The position numbers were made by a program, and so were the translations under genes. From contig CAMWYJ010000001.1 of assembly GCA_947178445.1 (NCBI GenBank), forward strand, positions 62,001-126,000: a DNA stretch of 64,000 bases, written 5' to 3'. This stretch comes from an uncultured Clostridium sp. (GTDB lineage Bacteria > Bacillota > Clostridia > Lachnospirales > Lachnospiraceae). This document shows positions 37,467 through 46,272 of this stretch, piece by piece (position 1 is the stretch's first letter; the number at the start of each line of letters is the position of its first letter). The notes beneath the pieces are model-generated. The model worked only from the letters and a program-made list of their open reading frames with translations. It was not told where the DNA came from and searched no databases.

Positions 37467-37495
37467 AGAGTACCACCGAGACCACTATTTGTCAA
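37467..37495 (-). promoter_or_regulatory. Promoter of the hrcA heat-shock operon
   Basis: Minus-strand TTGACA (37490-37495), a 17-bp spacer and TACTCT (37467-37472). The start point would fall just before the CIRCE element, so HrcA binding would block early transcription. Confidence 0.8.
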
Positions 37496-37511
37496 GAAAA
37501 AACATGTGAAA

Positions 37512-37561
37512 AAATTGCAAAAAAACAAAACCAACCGAAAATATAATGATTTCCGATCGGT
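37512..37561 (-). terminator. Intrinsic terminator of the XRE/coiled-coil operon
   Basis: Minus-strand stem of 12 pairs including G-U wobbles (37550-37561 with 37530-37541, 8-base loop), followed by a T-rich run (TTTGTTTTTTTG). It lies 18 bp after the coiled-coil gene stop and isolates it from the hrcA promoter. Confidence 0.75.
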
Positions 37562-37578
37562 CCTTATCAATGTAACGA

Positions 37579-37953
37579 CTACATAACAGTAAGTGGAACC
37601 CCAACCTTATGCTCAACTTTGTCTGCCCAGTCAAGGAGATAATTGGTTCCTGTGCGTACTTCCTCTAACGACTCCTTCATTTCTTCCATTGAGCCCTTCA
37701 TCTCTTCCATTGACTCTTTCATTTCTTTCATAGATTCTTTCATGTCCTTCATATCGCTTTCCAAATTGGATACTCTTCCATCCAGACCTTTCATCTCTAT
37801 TTTTAAGTGGGATACATCCTCTTTTAAGCCAGACACATCTTTCTTTAAGCCGGATACATCTTCTTTTAATTCTGATATATCCACCCTCATCCCCTCTGTT
37901 TCAGTTCGAATAATTAGCGTAATTGCTTGCAAATCTTCTTTTGTTAACGACAT
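37579..37953 (-). CDS. Small coiled-coil protein of unknown function
   Basis: A 124-residue protein. After MSLTKEDLQAITLIIRTETE it consists of repeated heptads: LKEDVSGLKKDVSGLKEDV, then MKDMKESMKEMKESMEEMK and similar. A short tail (NYLLDWADKVEHKVGVPLTV) follows. It should form a long parallel or oligomeric coiled coil; there is no membrane helix or known catalytic motif. SD AGGAGG is 6 bp from the ATG at 37953, and the gene follows the XRE regulator after 1 bp, so they form a co-translated pair. A regulatory partner of the XRE protein is a guess from context. Confidence 0.65.
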   Translation of the reverse strand: MSLTKEDLQAITLIIRTETEGMRVDISELKEDVSGLKKDVSGLKEDVSHLKIEMKGLDGRVSNLESDMKDMKESMKEMKESMEEMKGSMEEMKESLEEVRTGTNYLLDWADKVEHKVGVPLTVM

Positions 37954-37954
37954 G

Positions 37955-38311
37955 TTACCCCTCCTCTTCCGAATAATCTGAGTGCTGTTGTTCTTCACGT
38001 TTTCTCTGTAATGCTGCCTTAAACTCAATTAAATCCAGTACTTCCTGCTGGTTATCCTCATTCAGCGTATGAAAGCGATATAACAATAATAAATCCTTCT
38101 CCCCCACCGGTTTACCATTTAATAGCTCATCTGCTGTAATTCGGAACAGTTCACTAAATCTGGCAAGCTCATCTGCTGATATCTTTCTTCTTCCAGCTTC
38201 GATTTCAACAATTGCAGTCCGGTTGACTCCCAAAAAGACTGCCACTTCTTCCTGTGAATATTTCCTTTTAATTCTTGCAGCCTTCAAACGTTCATTAAGC
38301 CCAGACATCAT
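37955..38311 (-). CDS. XRE-family transcriptional regulator
   Basis: A 118-residue protein with an N-terminal helix-turn-helix: LKAARIKRKYSQEEVAVFLGVNRTAIVEIEAGRRKISADELARFSELF (read as consecutive segments of residues 8-55). A Glu/Gln-rich C-terminal helix follows, suited to dimerisation. SD GGAG is 8 bp from the ATG. The promoter carries two palindromes, one overlapping the -35, so autorepression is likely. It resembles antitoxin or phage-type Xre regulators, but its partner gene encodes a coiled coil with no toxin signature I recognise. Confidence 0.82.
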   Translation of the reverse strand: MMSGLNERLKAARIKRKYSQEEVAVFLGVNRTAIVEIEAGRRKISADELARFSELFRITADELLNGKPVGEKDLLLLYRFHTLNEDNQQEVLDLIEFKAALQRKREEQQHSDYSEEEG

Positions 38312-38368
38312 TGTATTCTCTCCTTCTACCTATCCGTCACAGTAATAATTACTTATTATCTTAAAATG

Positions 38369-38397
38369 ATTATAGCATTCTTATTCTGATTTTTCAA
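38369..38397 (-). promoter_or_regulatory. Promoter of the XRE regulator operon
   Basis: Minus-strand TTGAAA (38392-38397), a 17-bp spacer and a perfect TATAAT (38369-38374). Confidence 0.75.
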
Positions 38398-38444
38398 CAT
38401 AAAATGTTGTATTTTCCAACTTTTTTTGTTTTCTAATTAGAAAA
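38395..38444. promoter_or_regulatory. Two palindromes upstream of the XRE gene (candidate operators)
   Basis: CAACAT-AAA-ATGTTG at 38395-38409 overlaps the -35 hexamer, and the perfect 16-bp palindrome TTTTCTAATTAGAAAA lies at 38429-38444. Their centres are about 34 bp apart, close to three helical turns, which fits a dimeric repressor binding one face. They are not identical sequences, so two different factors are possible. Confidence 0.55.
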
Positions 38445-38525
38445 TGTAACCAAACAGACACAACACAGCCAATTTTCCTCTGCAAGCCAACAAGTGAAAG
38501 CATGTTTACCTGCCCGAATTATATA

Positions 38526-38963
38526 TCATGTTGTTTTTATAAATGTATGATTGCATTTCGGACAGCGAATACTTACTTTATTCTTTCCCTTAGGAACACG
38601 AATGATCTGCTTACATTGGCTACAGACAAAATAAGCATATTCCTTATCTATAATACTCTTTCCTTTCATTTTAATACAAAGCAAAAAGTATTCCACAATA
38701 CGAACCACGTTTCCCATATATTTCATATAAACTGCATTTTCATGTTTGCGTTTATCTATATTTTTTGAAAAAACACGCAAATAACAAAGGACAATAAATA
38801 TGGCACCAACCAATGTAAATATCCATTTTTGAGTAAATAACGCAGCAACCACAAAGACAAACCCAATTAACATAAGCAAATTGTTCAGTTCATCCAAACC
38901 ACAGCGATTTTTCATACCACTTTGTATATCTTTTCGAATCATTGATAAATATTTGTATAACAT
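38526..38963 (-). CDS. Small membrane protein with C-terminal zinc ribbon
   Basis: A 145-residue protein of unknown function. Two membrane helices lie at about residues 28-62 (LLMLIGFVFVVAALFTQKWIF and LVGAIFIVLCYLRVF, read with the intervening Thr). A basic segment follows, then a zinc ribbon: CSQC (residues 114-117) and CPKC (about 134-137) near the C-terminus. Similar 'rod shape/zinc ribbon' membrane proteins are common in Lachnospiraceae. It is monocistronic between the XRE operon and hemW. Confidence 0.7.
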   Translation of the reverse strand: MLYKYLSMIRKDIQSGMKNRCGLDELNNLLMLIGFVFVVAALFTQKWIFTLVGAIFIVLCYLRVFSKNIDKRKHENAVYMKYMGNVVRIVEYFLLCIKMKGKSIIDKEYAYFVCSQCKQIIRVPKGKNKVSIRCPKCNHTFIKTT

Positions 38964-39006
38964 ACTTTCATCCTTTCTATACCTTATTCATTTTATGTAT
39001 TATTCC

Positions 39007-40302
39007 CTACAGCATAAACTCTGCCATCACCACATTGCTAACATCTATGCCTCTGTCACTCAAATGTAAGCATCCATCCTCTTCTGCCAGCAGCTCTTTT
39101 TCCACATACCTTCCAATTATGTTCCCATACACACTCTCCATTGTAACACCAAAACGACTTCGGAAATCCTCCTTTGAAACTCCTTCCATGAGACGAAGTC
39201 CTAAAAACATGAATTCTTCCATCTCATCCTTTCGTTTACAAAAATATAAGTCCTGATAATAATCCCTGATAAATTCCAACAAAGCATTTTGCTCTAAGCT
39301 CTTATACTTTGTTATATTTCCAGAATCCCCATCTTCATCCTCAAAGAAATGAAAAAACTCTGTATATTCATTCTCCCGCATACCATCACATTTCATAAAT
39401 CTTTCTATATACTCGTCTATATTTTCTACTCCATGAAAACGAAGCTTCTCACAGTGTTCATCATCCAGCCAGACCATCATATACGAAGCGGCACCAAGAC
39501 CAACACCTAAATATTCACTACCAGTCCAGTAAACTTTGTTATGTCTGCATTCAAAGCCTTCCCTCGCATAATTGGATATCTCGTATCTTCTGTAACCTCC
39601 CTGCTTCAGAAAATGTTTCGTTCTGGCATACATTTTTCGGTCTTCTTCTTCCTTTGGAATGACAGCAAGCAATTCCTCATTATTACTTAACGGTGTTCCT
39701 TCCTCCACGCTCAGACTATAAGCGGAAATATGCTCCGGCTGCAGCCTTACTACTTTCTCAAGCGTTCCAAGATAAGAATCCATATTTTCACCGGGAAGTC
39801 CCGACATCAGATCTACGTTGATATTGTCAAAGCCCACCTGTCTGGCACCCATATACGCTTCAATAAACTGATTATAATTGTGTATTCTGCCAATACGGAA
39901 AAGCATATCGTCATTGGTGCTTTGCAGTCCAATACTCAAACGGTTAATCCCTGCTTTTTTGTACTTTATAAGCTTGTCCGGCTTGAGACTGTCCGGATTT
40001 CCCTCAATCGTCACCTCTGCATCTTTTGCCACATCAAAAACATTCTGTATTGTCTCCAGAATCCGGCAGATGAAATCTGCATCAATATAGGATGGCGTAC
40101 CTCCGCCAAAGAAAATAGTCTGTACACGGTATTCCTCAGAAATGAATTTGTAAGCTTCTATCTCCCTGCAAAGTGCATTCACATACTGCCTCTGTTCCGG
40201 GTATTGGCAGCCAGCATGTGACAGGAAATCACAGTAACTGCACTTCGCCTTGCAAAATGGAATATGCACATATATACTTAAATCTCTTAGTCTTGGTTTC
40301 AC
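39007..40302 (-). CDS. hemW: Heme chaperone HemW (radical SAM)
   Basis: A 431-residue HemN-like radical SAM protein: IYVHIPFCKAKCSYCDFLS (cluster motif CxxxCxYC), FFGGGTPSYID, EGNPDSLKPDKL, RLSIGLQSTND, DLMSGLPGEN and a C-terminal HemN domain. The HemW subgroup (CxxxCxYC plus Phe, without the extra HemN N-terminal region) transfers heme rather than oxidising coproporphyrinogen. The start appears to be GTG. In B. subtilis it is also between lepA and hrcA; here the XRE pair and the zinc-ribbon gene separate it from hrcA. Confidence 0.92.
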   Translation of the reverse strand: MKPRLRDLSIYVHIPFCKAKCSYCDFLSHAGCQYPEQRQYVNALCREIEAYKFISEEYRVQTIFFGGGTPSYIDADFICRILETIQNVFDVAKDAEVTIEGNPDSLKPDKLIKYKKAGINRLSIGLQSTNDDMLFRIGRIHNYNQFIEAYMGARQVGFDNINVDLMSGLPGENMDSYLGTLEKVVRLQPEHISAYSLSVEEGTPLSNNEELLAVIPKEEEDRKMYARTKHFLKQGGYRRYEISNYAREGFECRHNKVYWTGSEYLGVGLGAASYMMVWLDDEHCEKLRFHGVENIDEYIERFMKCDGMRENEYTEFFHFFEDEDGDSGNITKYKSLEQNALLEFIRDYYQDLYFCKRKDEMEEFMFLGLRLMEGVSKEDFRSRFGVTMESVYGNIIGRYVEKELLAEEDGCLHLSDRGIDVSNVVMAEFML

Positions 40303-40397
40303 ACTCTTTTCCTGCCTTTTATCATTTATTCTCCATTTGTGAGAAGCCTTTATTATCCTTTGCCTCTAAGAAGCCTTTTGTAAATTTTATATCCCGG

Positions 40398-42212
40398 TTA
40401 TTCTTCATCCAATTTCAATACACTCATAAATGCCTTCTGTGGGATCTCCACATTACCAATCTGACGCATACGCTTCTTGCCTTCTTTCTGTTTTTCAAGA
40501 AGCTTTTTCTTACGGGTAATATCTCCACCATAACACTTTGCAAGCACATCCTTACGAAGTGCTTTTACCGTCTCTCTTGCAATAATCTTGCTTCCGATTG
40601 CTGCCTGAATTGGAATTTCAAACAGATGTCTCGGAATCTCTCCTTTGAGTTTCTCACACATCTTTCGCCCACGCTCATAAGCAGAATCTGCATGCACAAT
40701 AAAGGAAAGCGCATCCACTTCTTCTTTGTTGATCAAGACATCTAACTTCACAAGATCAGAACGACGGTAATCCGACAGTTCATAGTCAAAGGATGCATAA
40801 CCTCTTGAACGGGATTTTAACGCATCAAAGAAATCGTAAATGATTTCATTGAGTGGAAGATCGTATTTGAGCAATGCTCTTGTTTCCTCCATATACTCCA
40901 TACTCTTATACACTCCACGACGTTCCTGACAAAGCTGCATAATAGCTCCCACATAATCCTTTGTCACCATGATTTCTGCTGCAACAAATGGTTCTTCCAT
41001 ATAGTCGATACTAGATGGATCCGGCAGATTGGATGGATTGGTAAGTTCAATCACCTCACCGTCCGTCTTATATACTTTATAAACAACACCTGGTGCTGTT
41101 GTCACCAGATCCAGATTATATTCCCTCTCTAAACGCTCCTGTATAATTTCAAGATGCAGCAAACCAAGAAAACCACACCGGTAACCAAAACCTAATGCAA
41201 TGGATGTCTCTGGCTCATAGCTCAAAGAGGCATCATTTAGCTGCAGCTTTTCTAACGCATCCCGCAAATCAGGGTACTTTGCCCCATCTGCCGGATAAAG
41301 GCCGCAATAAACCATCGGATTTGCTTTCTTATAACCCGGAAGTGCCTCTTTACATGGATTATCTGCCTCCGTTACCGTATCCCCCACCTGGGTGTCCTTC
41401 ACATCCTTAAGGCTCGCAGTAATATATCCAACCAACCCGGCTGAAAGCTCATCCTGTGGAATAAACTGTCCGGCACCAAAAATACCGACTTCCACAACCT
41501 CAACCTCAGCCCCAGTTGCCATCATGCGGATTTTTGTTCCTTTTCTCACGGAACCGTCAAACAGACGACAGAAAATGATAACTCCCTTATATGCATCATA
41601 AATACTGTCAAAAATAATTGCCTTAAGCGGTCCGGCGGCATCTCCATCCGGCGCTGGGATTTTTGCCACGATCTGTTCTAACACGTCCTCAATGTTTTGT
41701 CCGGTCTTTGCAGAGATTCTCGGAGCATCCTGTGCCTCAATTCCTATCACATCCTCAATTTCATTCACAACCCGCTCTGGATCCGCACTTGGCAGATCAA
41801 TCTTATTGACGACCGGCATTACCTCTAAATCATTATCAATTGCGAGATAAACATTTGCAAGTGTCTGCGCTTCAATTCCCTGCGCCGCATCCACCACTAA
41901 AACAGCACCTTCACAGGCAGCCAGACTTCTTGACACCTCATAATTAAAATCCACATGACCTGGCGTATCGATCAGATTAAAAATGTATTCCTGTCCATCC
42001 TTCGCCTTATATACGATACGCACGGCCTGTGCCTTAATCGTAATCCCGCGCTCCCGTTCCAGCTCCATATTATCCAGCACCTGTGCCTGCATTTCCCGTT
42101 CTGTTAAAAGCCCTGTTTTCTCAATAATACGATCAGCCAAAGTGGATTTTCCATGATCAATATGTGCGATTATACTAAAATTTCGAATCTTACTCTGATC
42201 TATATGTGCCAT
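40398..42212 (-). CDS. lepA: Elongation factor 4 (LepA)
   Basis: A 604-residue translational GTPase: [20 protein letters not shown] (G1), [13 protein letters not shown] (G2), [17 protein letters not shown] (G3), [16 protein letters not shown] (G4), and the LepA-specific C-terminal domain near [18 protein letters not shown] ... [42 protein letters not shown] (consecutive segments). Start: ATG at 42212 with GGAG 8 bp upstream; an ATG two codons earlier is only 2 bp away. LepA acts on stalled or assembling ribosomes. Confidence 0.97.
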   Translation of the reverse strand: MAHIDQSKIRNFSIIAHIDHGKSTLADRIIEKTGLLTEREMQAQVLDNMELERERGITIKAQAVRIVYKAKDGQEYIFNLIDTPGHVDFNYEVSRSLAACEGAVLVVDAAQGIEAQTLANVYLAIDNDLEVMPVVNKIDLPSADPERVVNEIEDVIGIEAQDAPRISAKTGQNIEDVLEQIVAKIPAPDGDAAGPLKAIIFDSIYDAYKGVIIFCRLFDGSVRKGTKIRMMATGAEVEVVEVGIFGAGQFIPQDELSAGLVGYITASLKDVKDTQVGDTVTEADNPCKEALPGYKKANPMVYCGLYPADGAKYPDLRDALEKLQLNDASLSYEPETSIALGFGYRCGFLGLLHLEIIQERLEREYNLDLVTTAPGVVYKVYKTDGEVIELTNPSNLPDPSSIDYMEEPFVAAEIMVTKDYVGAIMQLCQERRGVYKSMEYMEETRALLKYDLPLNEIIYDFFDALKSRSRGYASFDYELSDYRRSDLVKLDVLINKEEVDALSFIVHADSAYERGRKMCEKLKGEIPRHLFEIPIQAAIGSKIIARETVKALRKDVLAKCYGGDITRKKKLLEKQKEGKKRMRQIGNVEIPQKAFMSVLKLDEE

Positions 42213-42469
42213 TTTCATTTCTCCTGTTCTTCTCTGCCATCATCCTTCTTCATTAACAAAAATATGCTTCGCACACCCTTGCCCTCATTTTCTTCATAAA
42301 ACACACCCTCACGGTATCACCACCGGTTTCGGTGCTTTATGATACAGATAGCATTACATAATTATTAAAATTATAGCACATTTCTTTATAGAATGATAGA
42401 ATATTTTTATTATCATGGAATCATGGCTTACACAGGAAATGCAACCGACCCAGAAACGAACAAAACGTA

Positions 42470-43702
42470 TTATTCTTCATCAGACAGAACCTGATTTAAA
42501 ATCGCCGCCAACGGCTCCATTGCATTTTTTTCCTCCTCGAGCGTATTATTCTGCGCTCCCACTTCAATCAAAGTTGTTCTCGGCATTAAATGCAGATTGA
42601 ACCTGAGACTTTTTACATATATTTTCCGCACATAGTCTCCGTAATACTCTCTGCCGGCTAGGTACATCTGAAAACTAAATGCGAGATTTGCAAGCTTATT
42701 TGGATTTTTCAGATATTCGATTTCCCCATTTGTATTCGACCGACTGACACCATTTAAAAACATAATCTTTGCTGTTTTTTTTCCGTTAATGTCCGTCACC
42801 AAATGAGTTTCCTCATTTACACCATCCCGGTGCAGGTCAATCACAACCTCAATCGATGGATTATCCGCTAATATTTTTGAAACGCTGTCATAAGCATTTT
42901 CATAAGCCTTACTCCGGTCAAGCACACCGTCTATCATATCATATGCTGTTGTATCATGATAGACAGGAACGCCATACTGCTCTTCTAAAACTTCTGTCAG
43001 ATAGCTTCCCACTCCTACAATAGTATCCTCCTGCTTCCCTGCTCTGCTGTCCGCAAAGCTTTCCGAAGCATGGGTATGATAAATAAGAATTTTACACTCC
43101 TTCTCCTTTCCTTTTTTTCCCTGCCCCCAATCCTTCAGTCCTGCAACAGACATATCCTGATCCAACAGATTTTCAATGCTAAGCTCCTCGTTCGTCATAC
43201 TCGTATTACTGTCCACTACAAATATCTTACTCAACAAAAAATCTTTATTTTGCAGTTGGTCCCTGGTATATCCATTTCCTTTTACACCATCTGCCAGCGT
43301 TGTAATCTTTTCTTCATTCTTCTCCTGTACCTCCTTGTTTTCCACCCCTATATCCACCACCGCATTCTGCAAAATTGCCATACCATCCCCTTCCGTATCT
43401 GCCAGACTGCCATTTTCCATCGTAACGCCTTCATCTTCATAGAACCACTCCGGAACCTGGTAATCAGCAGCATAGTCAATATCCGTCAACCCATATTCCT
43501 GCTCATATGTAAGAAGCGGCAGTAGTTGTGTTGTCAATCCATAAAACAGATTCTCCCGTTCCATGCCAGATATTGCACACATCACCCATATTGCAAAGAT
43601 CAAAATCCATATCCTGGGTTTACGGATTCCCCCCTGCCTTTTCTGCCGCACAAATCTTTTATTCAATTTATTTTGCTGTATGACCTGCGAATATTTTTTC
43701 AT
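42470..43702 (-). CDS. spoIIP: Stage II sporulation protein P (SpoIIP)
   Basis: A 410-residue membrane-anchored amidase/endopeptidase of the engulfment DMP complex. A basic cytoplasmic N-terminus is followed by a membrane helix (IWILIFAIWVMCAISGM, about residues 31-47). Family motifs include ILIYHTHASESF, GVGSYLTEVLEEQYG, EVVIDLHRDGVNEE, NPNKLANLAFS and the Glu in TTLIEVGAQNNTLEE. It degrades septal peptidoglycan during engulfment. Adjacent to gpr, as in B. subtilis. I see no strong SD or sigma-E box. Confidence 0.95.
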   Translation of the reverse strand: MKKYSQVIQQNKLNKRFVRQKRQGGIRKPRIWILIFAIWVMCAISGMERENLFYGLTTQLLPLLTYEQEYGLTDIDYAADYQVPEWFYEDEGVTMENGSLADTEGDGMAILQNAVVDIGVENKEVQEKNEEKITTLADGVKGNGYTRDQLQNKDFLLSKIFVVDSNTSMTNEELSIENLLDQDMSVAGLKDWGQGKKGKEKECKILIYHTHASESFADSRAGKQEDTIVGVGSYLTEVLEEQYGVPVYHDTTAYDMIDGVLDRSKAYENAYDSVSKILADNPSIEVVIDLHRDGVNEETHLVTDINGKKTAKIMFLNGVSRSNTNGEIEYLKNPNKLANLAFSFQMYLAGREYYGDYVRKIYVKSLRFNLHLMPRTTLIEVGAQNNTLEEEKNAMEPLAAILNQVLSDEE

Positions 43703-43730
43703 ATTATCATTCTATTCGCAAAATAGGTTT

Positions 43731-44636
43731 CTATGCCAAGGCTGCCTGATTAATTGCCTCCGAAATAGTATAACTGATTCGCTTCACAGCTTCATCAATA
43801 TCCTTTGGTGTCACAAACATATTTTCCAAATATGGTGTTACCATTTCACATGCAAGCTGGTAGCGTTCTTCATCGTTGAATTTTTTTAAAACATTTTTGG
43901 TTGCCTGCTTTCCGATTGCATTCACCATCACGTCCATCGCATCATTTACAATAGTAGGAACAGCAATCACGGTTGGCACACCAATTGCCAGCACAGGAAT
44001 TCCGACATTTTCCTCATTTATTGCATCCCTGTGATTTCCGACGCCAGATCCCGGTGTAATCCCTGTGTCAGCAAGCTGTATCGTCTTGTTAAGCCGATCC
44101 GATTCCCTCGCTGCCAATGCATCGATCACAATTAGAAGCTCCGGCTTTATTTCCTTTACCAATGCCTTTAAAATCGTTAGCGATTCCATCCCTGTTTGTG
44201 CCATAACCCCCGGTGCAATCGCAGACAACTCCACACTTTCCCTTATGATTCCTTCCATTAACAGATGCCTTGTCACATATAGATTATCAATCACAAAAGG
44301 TCCTAACGCATCCGGAGTTACTTCACGATTTCCAAGTCCTGCAACCATAATTTTCTTCTTGTTTCCTATAAACTGCCGAAGTTCCTTTGCCAATACTTCC
44401 ATCATCGGCTCGTGGAAGCCCTCATCATGATCCCTTAAATGTTCACTTTCCAATGTAATATACGTACCTATCGGTTTTCCGAGATTCTTTTCACCCTCTT
44501 TATTTTCCACTACAATACGTATTTCTTTAATATCCATATCTCCATGGTTTTTGGTCATCACATGCACTCCGGATATTGGTTCGTCACTTTTTATATCCTC
44601 CTTCATCTCTACCGCTAAATCTGTTCTGCCTCGCAT
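43731..44636 (-). CDS. gpr: Germination protease GPR
   Basis: A 301-residue spore protease (A25 family): MRGRTDLAVEMKEDI start, the processing/conserved region with RTDLAVE, MVAGLGNREVTPDALGPFV, APGVMAQTGMES, VIDALAARESDRLNKTIQLADTGITPGSGVGN (consecutive segments). It cleaves small acid-soluble proteins during germination after autoprocessing. Start: ATG at 44636 with GAGGG 5 bp upstream; the frame continues to 44684 without SD or conservation. It is divergent from rpsT. Confidence 0.95.
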   Translation of the reverse strand: MRGRTDLAVEMKEDIKSDEPISGVHVMTKNHGDMDIKEIRIVVENKEGEKNLGKPIGTYITLESEHLRDHDEGFHEPMMEVLAKELRQFIGNKKKIMVAGLGNREVTPDALGPFVIDNLYVTRHLLMEGIIRESVELSAIAPGVMAQTGMESLTILKALVKEIKPELLIVIDALAARESDRLNKTIQLADTGITPGSGVGNHRDAINEENVGIPVLAIGVPTVIAVPTIVNDAMDVMVNAIGKQATKNVLKKFNDEERYQLACEMVTPYLENMFVTPKDIDEAVKRISYTISEAINQAALA

Positions 44637-44752
44637 AGCATCCCTCTTTTCTAAATAAACTAATGACAGTAAAATCCTTTCCATTTTACTGCCATTATAT
44701 ACATGGTATTATAATCATAAAAAGACAAGTACATAATATTTCCAAAAAATCC

Positions 44753-44781
44753 TTGACAAATTATGCTCATTTGATTATTAT
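44753..44781 (+). promoter_or_regulatory. Promoter of rpsT
   Basis: TTGACA (44753-44758), a 17-bp spacer and TATTAT (44776-44781). The leader is about 83 bases and contains a small hairpin GGTTTT-AATGT-AAAACC (44816-44832), a place to look for autogenous control by S20. Confidence 0.8.
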
Positions 44782-44870
44782 AAACAGGTATGTTTACATT
44801 ATATTGTCCGTGTCCGGTTTTAATGTAAAACCATCAAATAAATACTATTATAATAATGGAGGTGTCAGTT

Positions 44871-45134
44871 TTGGCAAATATTAAATCTGCAAAGAAAAGA
44901 ATCAGAGTAATCGAGACAAAGACTTTAAGAAACAAAATGATAAAGTCTAAGTTAAAGACAATCATCAAGAAGTTTGAAGCTGCTGTAGCATCTGGTGATA
45001 AAGCTTTAGCTGAAGCTCAGTTAAAGGTTTGTACATCTGAACTTAGCAAGGCTGCTGCTAAGGGCATTTTACACAAGAATACAGCTTCTAGAAAAATTTC
45101 ACGTTTAGCTGCCGCTGTCAACAAGATGGCATAA
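44871..45134 (+). CDS. rpsT: 30S ribosomal protein S20
   Basis: An 87-residue basic protein: (M)[20 protein letters not shown] ... [28 protein letters not shown]. The start is TTG at 44871: GGAGGTG lies 6 bp upstream, and family members begin [10 protein letters not shown]. An in-frame ATG at 44856 is part of the SD itself. TTG or other weak starts on S20 genes are known in other bacteria and go with autoregulation. It is monocistronic, with a promoter and a terminator. Confidence 0.97.
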   Translation: MANIKSAKKRIRVIETKTLRNKMIKSKLKTIIKKFEAAVASGDKALAEAQLKVCTSELSKAAAKGILHKNTASRKISRLAAAVNKMA

Positions 45135-45163
45135 GCGCATTCTTAAAACAAATATAAATCAAC

Positions 45164-45196
45164 AAAAGGACTGCTTAACCCACAGTCCTTTTATTT
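45164..45196 (+). terminator. rpsT terminator (probably bidirectional)
   Basis: AAAAGGACTG / CAGTCCTTTT (45164-45173 / 45183-45192), 9-base loop, followed by T-rich sequence. The A-tract on the left arm makes it serviceable for holA on the other strand. Confidence 0.85.
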
Positions 45197-45208
45197 TGGA
45201 AATTTTCC

Positions 45209-46213
45209 CTAAAACAGTTCACATTTTCTACCCCACTTATTACTGAATTCAACGATCAACAGCTCCACACCTACAATATCCTGCACTCGTCCGGTTTTTA
45301 CTCCCTGATCCGTTGCCTGGCATTGTTCCACTATCCTCTTTAACTGCTCATAAGAATATTTGGAAGCCTGCGTTGCATATTTCTTTACACTAAACGGTGG
45401 GATGCCACAAAAAGAAGCTATCGCTTTATTATCTTTTCCACTATCCGATAATGCCCTCACCTGCATCAAAATATGAAAATGCCTCGTAAGCATATGGAGA
45501 ATCCGCATAGCCGGCTCCCGCAGAGCTAACAGGTCATGATAAAGAGACAATGCTTTCTCCCTATTATGATTGCCGATTGCATCTAACATATCAAACATTT
45601 TATCCGTTGCCTGGCTGATGCAAACCTGTCTGATTTCTTCAATTGTAATCACATTTTTTTCATAGCAGTAGCAAAACACCTTCTCCAGCTCATTTTTTAA
45701 AAGCAGCATATCCGTTCCCATATGCTCTACAAAATAGAATATTGCTGCGTCTTCTATCTGTTTCCCTTCTGCTTTGCACAGACCTTTCACCCATGCCAAC
45801 AGCATTTTTTCATCCGGTGTGTTCATCTCTGAAACATAACCGGACTTTCCAATCCACTTATACAAACGGCTTCTTTTATCTACTTCCTTTTCCACAAAAA
45901 TGAGATGTGTCGATTCCGGAAAATGTGCTAATTTCTTTTCAAAATCCTCCGGACACTTCTTAAACAGCCCGGAATTTTCCAATACGATCACCCGGTTATC
46001 CGCAAAAAAGGGAAGTGTCTCTCCAAGATCCAAAACCTCCTGTACATTTAAATGGTCTCCCTCGTAATAATTGTAATTCATATTATCATTCGAATCCACT
46101 AATGCATCTATAAGCTTATCCCTATACTGCACCTTCAGGTAATCCTCGGCACCATATAAAAGATAAAACTGTTTTAATTCATTCCGCTCGATGTCCCTAT
46201 TTATATTTTTCAT
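45209..46213 (-). CDS. holA: DNA polymerase III delta subunit
   Basis: A 334-residue clamp-loader subunit: LKQFYLLYGAEDYLKVQYRDKLI, LPFFADNRVIVLENSGLF, DEKMLLAWVKGLCKAEGKQIE, the degenerate AAA+ region and the C-terminal collar (RILHMLTRHFHILMQVRAL, GIPPFSVKKYATQASKYSYEQL in consecutive segments). It is placed between comEC and rpsT exactly as B. subtilis yqeN. I prefer the ATG at 46213 over 46228 because the conserved part begins there, though its SD (GGGG at 7 bp) is moderate. Confidence 0.93.
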   Translation of the reverse strand: MKNINRDIERNELKQFYLLYGAEDYLKVQYRDKLIDALVDSNDNMNYNYYEGDHLNVQEVLDLGETLPFFADNRVIVLENSGLFKKCPEDFEKKLAHFPESTHLIFVEKEVDKRSRLYKWIGKSGYVSEMNTPDEKMLLAWVKGLCKAEGKQIEDAAIFYFVEHMGTDMLLLKNELEKVFCYCYEKNVITIEEIRQVCISQATDKMFDMLDAIGNHNREKALSLYHDLLALREPAMRILHMLTRHFHILMQVRALSDSGKDNKAIASFCGIPPFSVKKYATQASKYSYEQLKRIVEQCQATDQGVKTGRVQDIVGVELLIVEFSNKWGRKCELF

Positions 46214-46272
46214 CGTTTTGCCCCACATAAATCATACTGTTTTTGTATATACCTACAGGCTGCAATCCCAGA

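Noticed and set aside
42311-42342. Hairpin between lepA and spoIIP (CACCG/CGGTG within TATCA/TGATA)
   Set aside because: Short arms separated by unpaired bases, no U-run and no matching promoter; too weak to call a terminator or regulatory RNA.
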